Shown here: piece after piece, positions 5,074 to 10,177 of the stretch
Layout: the number at the start of each line of letters is the position of its first letter
How positions within the stretch are numbered: the first letter of the stretch is position 1
Assembly (NCBI GenBank): GCA_964587525.1
Contig: CAZPLZ010000121.1
Coordinates: 1 to 10,177 of the forward strand
Length of the DNA stretch: 10,177 nt
Origin: CAZPLZ01 sp964587525
GTDB taxonomy: Bacteria > Oederibacteriota > CAKKQC01
Reading direction: 5' to 3'
Notes under the pieces: generated by a model
Database searches by the model: none
What the model saw: only the letters and a program-made list of their open reading frames with translations
Told to the model about the DNA's origin: nothing
Program-made: the position numbers and the translations under genes

Positions 5074-7122
5074 CTATTCGAAAGATTTTCTCATTGAGCT
5101 CTTCCTCGGCGGAGCCTGGTCGAGCACGGCGCGTACTTTGCGGACGAGCTCTTCCATCTTGAAGGGTTTCTGGATTAACGTGGGGTCGGCATTGGAGAGG
5201 CTTCCCACGGGGAGGGTTGCATCAGTATAGCCTGTCATGAAGAGCACGGGGATTTTTTCCCCGCGCTCCGTGAGGCGTCGTACCAGTTCGGGTCCGCGAA
5301 GCCGGGGCATGATCACATCAGTCAGCAAGAGATTCACCGCCCCTGGGTGTTTCTGGGCCAGCCCAAGCGCTTCCTCTCCGTCGGAGGCAGTCAGGACCGT
5401 ATAGCCATAGTTTTCGAGTGCTTGCCGGGCCAGGTTGCGGATGAAGGCATCGTCCTCTGCTACCAAGATGGTTTCTGTTCCTGCGGGATTGGAGAGGGGA
5501 GGCGGTAAAGGATCGCCGGGTAGGGATGCAGAGGGCGCGTCACAGCGGGGAAAGTAGAGGGTAAACGTGGTCCCACGGCCAGCCTCACTCTCAAGATGGA
5601 TTTCTCCGCTACTTTGCTGGATGATGCCTTTTGCCATCGAGAGCCCCAGTCCCGTGCCTTGGCCCGGCCCCTTCGTGGTGAAAAACGGCTCGAACACTTT
5701 GGTCTTGGTTGTCTCATCCATCCCACTTCCGGTATCGGCGATGGTCAATCGGATGTAGTCGCCAGCTTTCAGCCCTTCCAGGCCGCTGGCTTCTTCCTCC
5801 CCCAGCGTGATGTTGGAGGTTTGGAGGGAAAGCGTTCCACCGCTCGGCATGGCATCCCGTGCATTGACAGCTAGGTTCAAGATCACTCGTCCAATCTGGG
5901 TTCGATCAACGTTGATGTGCCAGAGAGCAGGATCTAAGCGAATCACAAGGTCGATTTGGTCTCCGATGAGCGGGTGAAGCAAGGTGGTGGTCTCACTGAC
6001 GATATCGTTAAGATTGGTCACTTTCGGTTGTAGATTTTGGCGACGCGCAAACGCGAGTAATTGGCTTATGAGCTCCTGGGCGTGGTTGCATGATTCTTCA
6101 ACGATTTGTATATTTCTACGTATGGATTCCTGAAGATCCTTGTCTTGCAGGATCAGCTCGCAGAAGCCCTTGATCACCGTCAAGAGGTTGTTGAAATCAT
6201 GGGCAATGCCGCCGGCGAGTCGTCCAAGAGATTCCACTTGTTGAACTTGGCGAAGTTGTTCCTCCTGTTGCCGCAATTTCTGTTCAGCCTGCTTGAGCAC
6301 TGTGACATCTCGGCTCAGGCTGATCAGTCCTGTCACCTGTCCTTTGTCATTTTTGAGTGGGGACACGGAGGTTTGGACATGCCGAGGGGGCTCAAAGGAC
6401 ATTCCAATCCATTCGTAAATGATCGTCTCACCCCGTCGGGCACTTCGACACGCTTCCTCATGAAGAGCAGCGGTCTCGGGGCCGATAGTGTTCCAGAAGG
6501 GCTTTCCGAGAACTTCCTCGGCGTCAAGCGGCGCAACTAAATTTCTGTTTCCATAAATTCCGGTGACGTACATGTCATAGTCCATGGTGACCACCATGTC
6601 ATTCACTGAACTGACCAGGCTTTGGAACTTCGCCTCGCTGGATTGTGCTGATTGCGTCGTATGCCTCAGCTCAGTCACTTTTCTGGTTGCGCTTACCGCG
6701 CCAATCACACGGTTTTGATGATCCTTCAGTGGTGTGACTCTGGTGTAGAACCACAACACCCCTTTTAGAGAGAGCCACACCGCGCTGGCTGGGTCATGTG
6801 GTGAAAAATCTTCCTGCGCGCCCCACGACCACTCATAGGTGACTGTTTCGCCGGCCAGCGCCTTGCGCACTGCCTCTTCATGAATACGAGCTTTTTCTGA
6901 TCCAATGACCTCGCTAGGGGACTTCCCGAGGTTCCAACGTCTTTCTTCATCAAGTATGTCTGATGAAAGTTTGTCTGATGTTGGAGCATGCCATTCCAGC
7001 TGGCGTAGTTGACGATCATAGATGACAATGCGATCGTGCGTCGCATTGAGAACAGCCTTGAGCTTTTCTTCGTTGTTCTGGAGATTGCTGTCTATTTTTT
7101 GATGTTCCATGCTGTCATCCAT
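5074..7122 (-). CDS. Hybrid sensor histidine kinase (PAS-PAS-HisKA-HATPase_c-REC)
   Basis: A 682-residue soluble kinase without signal peptide or membrane helix, so it senses a cytosolic cue. Order: PAS 1 (about 22-150), PAS 2 (about 163-275), a glutamine/glutamate-rich coiled coil (275-298), then HisKA with GGIAHDFNNLL and phospho-acceptor His308. The ATPase follows: N box NLAVNARDAM (416-425), G1 DTGSGM (463-468), FEPFFTTK and G2 GQGTGLGL (487-494). A Pro-rich linker joins the C-terminal receiver, with acidic pair D557/D558, phospho-acceptor D602 in LLLTDVIMP, T630 and K652. All catalytic residues are present. ATG 7122 is used; ATG 7110 (MEHQKI) is an alternative, and neither has a strong ribosome site. 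It diverges from an NtrC-type regulator, its likely partner. No Hpt domain is visible. By eye the gene is less GC-rich than the sugar genes to its left. The ligand is unknown. Confidence 0.93.
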   Translation of the reverse strand: MDDSMEHQKIDSNLQNNEEKLKAVLNATHDRIVIYDRQLRQLEWHAPTSDKLSSDILDEERRWNLGKSPSEVIGSEKARIHEEAVRKALAGETVTYEWSWGAQEDFSPHDPASAVWLSLKGVLWFYTRVTPLKDHQNRVIGAVSATRKVTELRHTTQSAQSSEAKFQSLVSSVNDMVVTMDYDMYVTGIYGNRNLVAPLDAEEVLGKPFWNTIGPETAALHEEACRSARRGETIIYEWIGMSFEPPRHVQTSVSPLKNDKGQVTGLISLSRDVTVLKQAEQKLRQQEEQLRQVQQVESLGRLAGGIAHDFNNLLTVIKGFCELILQDKDLQESIRRNIQIVEESCNHAQELISQLLAFARRQNLQPKVTNLNDIVSETTTLLHPLIGDQIDLVIRLDPALWHINVDRTQIGRVILNLAVNARDAMPSGGTLSLQTSNITLGEEEASGLEGLKAGDYIRLTIADTGSGMDETTKTKVFEPFFTTKGPGQGTGLGLSMAKGIIQQSSGEIHLESEAGRGTTFTLYFPRCDAPSASLPGDPLPPPLSNPAGTETILVAEDDAFIRNLARQALENYGYTVLTASDGEEALGLAQKHPGAVNLLLTDVIMPRLRGPELVRRLTERGEKIPVLFMTGYTDATLPVGSLSNADPTLIQKPFKMEELVRKVRAVLDQAPPRKSSMRKSFE

Positions 7123-7166
7123 AGTGTGTGAAGGAATGTTGGTTTCGCCATCTAGCTATCTGAGTG

Positions 7167-7181
7167 ATTGTACTATACAAT
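7167..7181. promoter_or_regulatory. 15-base perfect palindrome between divergent kinase and regulator genes
   Basis: ATTGTA-CTA-TACAAT is a perfect inverted repeat with 6-base arms, centred about 52 bases from the kinase start and 58 from the regulator start. The position suits an operator for a divergent pair. Its arms contain TACAAT, a -10-like hexamer on either strand, so a bound protein could also block RNA polymerase. Binding by the neighbouring regulator's Fis-type domain is inferred. Confidence 0.4.
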
Positions 7182-7196
7182 GTAACGATTATTGCA
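7181..7196 (+). promoter_or_regulatory. Possible sigma-54 promoter of the NtrC-type gene
   Basis: TGTAAC-N5-TTGCA matches TGGCAC-N5-TTGCA with correct spacing and a perfect -12 half. The -24 half is weak: the second G of the key GG is T. Start of transcription would fall near 7207, just at the ribosome site. The gene it would serve encodes a sigma-54 activator, which fits autoregulation, but the -24 defect keeps confidence low. Confidence 0.25.
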
Positions 7197-7206
7197 AATA
7201 AATAAT

Positions 7207-7219
7207 GGAGGAGGGGAGG
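7207..7219 (+). promoter_or_regulatory. Extended purine-rich ribosome binding site deciding the GTG start
   Basis: GGAGGAGGGGAGG is a strong polypurine Shine-Dalgarno. Its 3' end lies 12 bases before GTG 7232 and 18 before the next in-frame ATG 7238, which favours GTG as the start of the NtrC-type gene. Confidence 0.6.
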
Positions 7220-7231
7220 ACGAAAGACTAA

Positions 7232-8617
7232 GTGGAAATGTTTTCAGAGAACGACCGGGAGGTGCTACTCATCGTTGAGGATGACGCGCCTGCCCGCAAT
7301 AGCTATGCAATGGGGCTCGAGATGCCGGGACGAAGAATTCTCACCGCTGGCTCCGCGGCGGAAGCGCGAAAGGCCATCGTGAGCGACTGCCCGTCGGTTG
7401 TCCTGCTCGACATTGGCCTGCCTGACTCCTCCGGCCTTGAATTACTTAAGGAGATCCTGCGAGAGGATCCATGCCGCATGGTTGTGATGGTCACCGCGCG
7501 GACCGACGAGGGAGCCGTGGTGGAGGCGATGCGGCGCGGGGCCATGGACTATCTGAGCAAGCCGTTTGGCCTTCATGATCTCCGCTCGATCGTCGAGAGA
7601 GCGTCGCAGAAGGCACGCGCTAACCAAACAACTTCATGTCTTAAAGGGTTACAAACTGGGATTTGTGAAGATGGATTCCTGGCCGGGCGGACGCCCGAAA
7701 TGGTGGAAATCTTTAAGCTGATGGGCAGGCTCGCGGATTCAGGGGCGCCGGTGGTGATCACTGGTGAAACCGGAACAGGGAAAGAGCTGGTCGCGAGGGC
7801 GCTGCATTGCTACGGCCGGCGTTCCGGAGGTCCCTTCGTGGTTGTGGACGTTTCCGCCTTGCCGGCCGGCCTGATCGAGGCAGAGCTGTTTGGCTATGAG
7901 CGGGGGGCGTTTACCGGAGCTGTGATGGCGAAACCGGGAAAGATCGAGTTGGCCCACGGCGGAACGCTGTTCTTTGATGAACTAGGGAACATACCATTGC
8001 AGGTTCAGGTGAAATTGTTGCGGGTTTTGCAGGAGCGCGTGGTGCAGCGGCTTGGTTCCAGCAGAGCCACTCCTTTCGATGCCCGGTTTGTCTCAGCCAC
8101 AAGCGCCAATCTCAAGGAGCTCATTGCTCAGGGAAAGTTCCGCGAGGATCTTTATTTCCGGCTCGCTGGAGTGGAAATGCACCTTCCGGCGCTTCGGGAG
8201 CGTCTAGACGATCTGCCGTATTTATTCGACCACATCCTGGCGAGGCGTACCTCCGGCAAACGGAGCATCAGCGTATCGGAGGAGGCACTGGAATTGATGA
8301 AGGCTTATAACTGGCCAGGCAACGTGCGCGAGCTGGAGCATGTTCTCCTCCGGGCGATCGCGCTGATGCGAGGTTCCGTGATCGGGCCCGATGAACTCCC
8401 GGAGGAACTGCGTGGAATCCGGCCGCCTGCCGCAGGGGAAGGGGCCGTCGCGCCGGCTTCCGGGTCCCTGTTGCCGCTTGCGGAGATGAAACGCCAGCAT
8501 GTGCGCCTCGCCCGTGACCTTTGCGGGGGGAATAGGAGTAAGGCCGCGAAAATGTTAGGAATTGACCGTAAAACTTTGAACTCTTTGCTTGACCAAGCCT
8601 CAACGAAGGAGGTCTGA
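7232..8617 (+). CDS. NtrC-family sigma-54-dependent response regulator (REC-AAA+-Fis HTH)
   Basis: The 461-residue protein starts at GTG. The receiver domain (about 11-125) has acidic pair D17/D18, phospho-acceptor D60 in VLLDIGLP, T88 and K110. The AAA+ domain (about 150-385) has Walker A GETGTGKE (178-185), the sigma-54-contacting GAFTGA loop fully intact (225-230), Walker B GGTLFFDE (243-250), FREDLYFRL with the arginine finger region, and NWPGNVRELEH (360-370). A Fis-type helix-turn-helix (about 425-455, NRSKAAKMLGIDRKTLNSLL) ends the protein. On family knowledge it binds upstream enhancers and, once phosphorylated, drives ATP-dependent opening of sigma-54 promoters. The divergent hybrid kinase is the probable phosphate source. 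Targets are unknown; the downstream cyclase-fold operon is a candidate. All key residues are present, so it should be active. Confidence 0.95.
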   Translation: MEMFSENDREVLLIVEDDAPARNSYAMGLEMPGRRILTAGSAAEARKAIVSDCPSVVLLDIGLPDSSGLELLKEILREDPCRMVVMVTARTDEGAVVEAMRRGAMDYLSKPFGLHDLRSIVERASQKARANQTTSCLKGLQTGICEDGFLAGRTPEMVEIFKLMGRLADSGAPVVITGETGTGKELVARALHCYGRRSGGPFVVVDVSALPAGLIEAELFGYERGAFTGAVMAKPGKIELAHGGTLFFDELGNIPLQVQVKLLRVLQERVVQRLGSSRATPFDARFVSATSANLKELIAQGKFREDLYFRLAGVEMHLPALRERLDDLPYLFDHILARRTSGKRSISVSEEALELMKAYNWPGNVRELEHVLLRAIALMRGSVIGPDELPEELRGIRPPAAGEGAVAPASGSLLPLAEMKRQHVRLARDLCGGNRSKAAKMLGIDRKTLNSLLDQASTKEV

Positions 8618-8620
8618 GGC

Positions 8621-8636
8621 TGGAGCCCTATTTGTA
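8621..8636 (+). promoter_or_regulatory. Weak sigma-54-like element before the cyclase-domain genes
   Basis: TGGAGC-N5-TTGTA has the right spacing and an intact GG in the -24 half, but GT instead of GC in the -12 half. It begins just after the NtrC-type stop codon and would leave a leader of about 135 bases. It is reported only because a sigma-54 activator is next to it; chance is quite possible. Confidence 0.17.
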
Positions 8637-8685
8637 CTTCAGTGTTTCATTCCTGCAATGAGGCGAGTGTGTGCATTGAATATTC

Positions 8686-8691
8686 TATAAT
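8686..8691 (+). promoter_or_regulatory. Possible sigma-70 -10 box for the cyclase-domain operon
   Basis: TATAAT is a perfect -10 hexamer in an AT-rich patch of the 164-base region between the regulator and the cyclase-domain gene. No good -35 lies 16-18 bases upstream, so it would need an activator or be weak. The patch also holds GAATATTC (8678-8685), an 8-base palindrome. Confidence 0.3.
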
Positions 8692-8781
8692 CAAGCCAGA
8701 CTTTTATGTTGACCGGTTCCGTGCTGAGAGGACGGCTGTACTCTGCGCAGTGAGGCCTTGGAAAACTCCTGCCAGCGAACT

Positions 8782-9705
8782 ATGAGCCGGACGACACCAC
8801 AGCCTTCTCACACCGCCTTGCTCGTTGGCCTTCTCCTGTGGGGAGCCCTCTTCACCATGAGCGCTGTGGTTGTGGAAATTCTGAGTACACCCTCAAGGCG
8901 CCTGCCTGCCTACATGATCTTCGAGGTTGTATGCTTGCTCCCGGGGACTGTCTGGCTGTATGTCGTGGCCTATCGAAAAGGATGGGTGACCACGGTGGGT
9001 GCCCTGTTGCAGGGAGCCGTGGTTGCAGCCGTGTCGTATGTCGTCCAGGTGGCAGCCACGAACGGTAAGTATTGGGATTATTTTCAAGACAAAGATATCC
9101 TGGTTGGCGTGCGAATAAGTGGTGTGCCCCTTGAAGAGTTTTTCTTTTACCCGCTCACCATCAATATCTCTCTCCTCCTGTATCTGCTGCTTTGCGATGT
9201 TATCAAAGCCCGCCGGCTTTCTGATCTTCGAGTTTCGCGCCGCGCCCTGCGTTGGACCCTCGGTGTCCTTGCCCTGGTGTTTGCCATCCTAGCCGCTTAC
9301 GTGTTTACACTCCGGGATATGACGCAGGCCGTCCCAGAAGTGCGGACATGGGAGGGGATTGGGATCCCGCGGTATATGCAGGGTACCCGAAGCTATGGCT
9401 GGTGTTTGATCTGCCTCGTCTCGCTGGTAGCCAACGCGATCCTTTTCTATATAGCTGAACTCACGACTGCCCTCATGCTTCGTGCTGTGCTCTTGCAGGC
9501 AGGATTCGTGTTCCTCATTTTTTTCATGATCGAACTCCTGGGAACTGGCCGGGGATGGTGGGTCTACAACAGCCAGGTGACCAGCGGATTTTGGATTGCC
9601 GGAATCCCTCTAGAAAATTTGGGCGTCTATTTCACGGGAGTGATGTTGCCCGTTGCAATCTTTGAAAGTACCAGAACGCTTCTCGGGGAGTCCGGACTCC
9701 CATGA
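8782..9705 (+). CDS. Lycopene-cyclase-domain (CarR/CrtYc-CrtYd type) integral membrane protein
   Basis: The 307-residue multi-pass protein (about seven hydrophobic helices) contains two copies of the lycopene-cyclase domain pattern, as in fused CrtYc-CrtYd or the cyclase half of fungal CarRA. Repeat 1 (about 95-124) has WDY, ILVGVRI and the acidic motif GVPLEEFFFYP (115-124). Repeat 2 (about 249-290) has ELLGTGRGWWVYN, then FWIAGIPLEN (270-279). In the family the acidic pairs are thought to take part in protonating lycopene for beta-ring formation; here the second copy reads E-N instead of E-E or E-D. No other carotenoid gene is visible in the window, so the substrate may differ. ATG 8782 is preferred over an in-frame TTG at 8758 (GAGG too close), although its own ribosome site is weak. 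The stop overlaps the next start by ATGA. Confidence 0.8.
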   Translation: MSRTTPQPSHTALLVGLLLWGALFTMSAVVVEILSTPSRRLPAYMIFEVVCLLPGTVWLYVVAYRKGWVTTVGALLQGAVVAAVSYVVQVAATNGKYWDYFQDKDILVGVRISGVPLEEFFFYPLTINISLLLYLLLCDVIKARRLSDLRVSRRALRWTLGVLALVFAILAAYVFTLRDMTQAVPEVRTWEGIGIPRYMQGTRSYGWCLICLVSLVANAILFYIAELTTALMLRAVLLQAGFVFLIFFMIELLGTGRGWWVYNSQVTSGFWIAGIPLENLGVYFTGVMLPVAIFESTRTLLGESGLP

Positions 9706-10169
9706 TCACACCTCAGGCGTTGATGACCGAAGCAGGCGTCCTGGCGATCCTCATCTGCGGTTTCCTTGCATCACGCGCACTAGGTAGGCGTTGGCATTTC
9801 ACCGAGGTTATGATTATGTACACGCTAGGTCTGCTGTTTGAAATCCTGACTTCCCACATGTGGCGGTACCATAACATCTTCCTGCTCTTGCCCTTGCTAT
9901 GTGCCGAAGATATTTCGATTCTTTTTCCGTTGGCATGGGCGGGCCTGGTCATGACTGCTACCGCGATGGCTGAGTACATCTGGCGCCGTCACACTGTGAC
10001 TCGAATGGGTCGTCATGCCATTATGATGCTGGTTTGGTTCCTGATCGGCAACATATTTGAGACCCTCTTCTATAATGTGGGCGTGATCGAATACGTTCGC
10101 GATGAACACACTGCGATCAATTTCCGCACCGCTCCCCGCCGGACTGGACCAAATCACGCGGTTGCCTGA
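9702..10169 (+). CDS. Small multi-pass membrane protein coupled to the cyclase-domain gene
   Basis: The 155-residue product has about four to five hydrophobic helices (about 10-27, 35-50, 58-90, 105-127) and a short polar C-terminus. I do not recognise a named family. The start is fixed by ATGA overlap with the cyclase-domain stop, so the two are co-translated and probably work together. Some spacing resembles the partner: FETLFYNVGVIEY (118-131) matches the E, L, G and Y positions of its ELLGTGRGWWVY segment, and CAEDISILFPLAW (67-79) has an acidic pair before a Phe-Pro-Leu as in PLEEFFFYPL. It may be a diverged, shortened relative of the cyclase fold. The last 20 residues (Arg- and Pro-rich) look unlike the rest, so a frameshift near the end or overlap with a following gene is possible. 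Confidence 0.65.
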   Translation: MITPQALMTEAGVLAILICGFLASRALGRRWHFTEVMIMYTLGLLFEILTSHMWRYHNIFLLLPLLCAEDISILFPLAWAGLVMTATAMAEYIWRRHTVTRMGRHAIMMLVWFLIGNIFETLFYNVGVIEYVRDEHTAINFRTAPRRTGPNHAVA

Positions 10170-10177
10170 GCCAGCTC
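10102..10177 (+). CDS. Possible start of a further gene (3'-truncated by window)
   Basis: In frame 1 an ATG at 10102 opens a frame that runs to the window end: MNTLRSISAPLPAGLDQITR and five more residues. It overlaps the end of the membrane-protein gene by 68 bases. The composition looks like a normal cytosolic N-terminus, and gene overlap is usual in this operon. No Shine-Dalgarno is visible, and only 25 codons can be read, so chance is not excluded. Confidence 0.3.
   Translation, partial: MNTLRSISAPLPAGLDQITRLPEPA

Noticed and set aside
5045..5230. Plus-strand small open frame at the kinase 3' end
   Set aside because: It mostly overlaps the kinase receiver antisense and has no ribosome site or family resemblance.
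8758..8781. TTG start for the cyclase-domain gene
   Set aside because: The GAGG before it leaves only about two bases of spacing, and the added residues are polar and unlike the family start. ATG 8782 gives a normal N-terminus.
1..10177. Mobile element, CRISPR array, tRNA or rRNA
   Set aside because: No transposase motifs, terminal inverted repeats with target duplications, regularly spaced repeats, or recognisable tRNA/rRNA segments were seen on either strand.

Overview
The window is a bacterial chromosomal segment with tightly packed genes, several ATGA start/stop overlaps, good Shine-Dalgarno sites and moderately high GC. It is not obviously phage or plasmid. The gene mix is a rhamnulose-phosphate aldolase/lactaldehyde dehydrogenase, a PhyH-type dioxygenase, a Gfo/Idh/MocA oxidoreductase, a PAS hybrid kinase, an NtrC-type activator and a lycopene-cyclase-fold protein. 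This suggests an environmental Gram-negative lineage such as Verrucomicrobiota, Acidobacteriota or Planctomycetota. That placement is an impression from gene content; no marker gene is present.

Layout. (1) 1-3172, plus strand: the 3' end of a RhaEW-type bifunctional enzyme, a PhyH-family Fe(II)/2-oxoglutarate dioxygenase coupled to it by ATGA, a DUF2167 membrane-anchored protein 16 bases later, and an unrecognised membrane protein with a C-terminal zinc ribbon. All four read as one transcription unit. (2) 3169-3669, minus strand: a lipoprotein MsrB whose stop overlaps the stop of the preceding gene by 4 bases. (3) 3740-4759, plus: a Gfo/Idh/MocA oxidoreductase divergent from msrB across a 70-base spacer with two perfect palindromes. 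(4) 4760-5073: a 314-base gap between convergent genes with no confident gene but several inverted repeats. (5) 5074-7122, minus: a soluble PAS-PAS-HisKA-HATPase-REC hybrid histidine kinase. (6) 7232-8617, plus: a divergent NtrC-type REC-AAA+-Fis activator with intact GAFTGA. The spacer between (5) and (6) holds a central palindrome and a sigma-54-like element. (7) 8782-10177, plus: a two-repeat lycopene-cyclase-domain membrane protein, an ATGA-coupled small multi-pass membrane protein, and possibly the start of another gene at 10102.

How the parts may work together. The left block looks like deoxysugar (L-rhamnose) catabolism with a dioxygenase added, running into two membrane proteins of unknown role. 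The kinase and activator look like a divergent two-component pair acting through sigma-54. Their targets are unknown; the adjacent cyclase-fold membrane operon is a reasonable candidate. The most original material is the cyclase-fold pair at the right end, the DUF2167/zinc-ribbon membrane pair, and the regulatory spacers. No mobile element, CRISPR array, tRNA or rRNA was seen.
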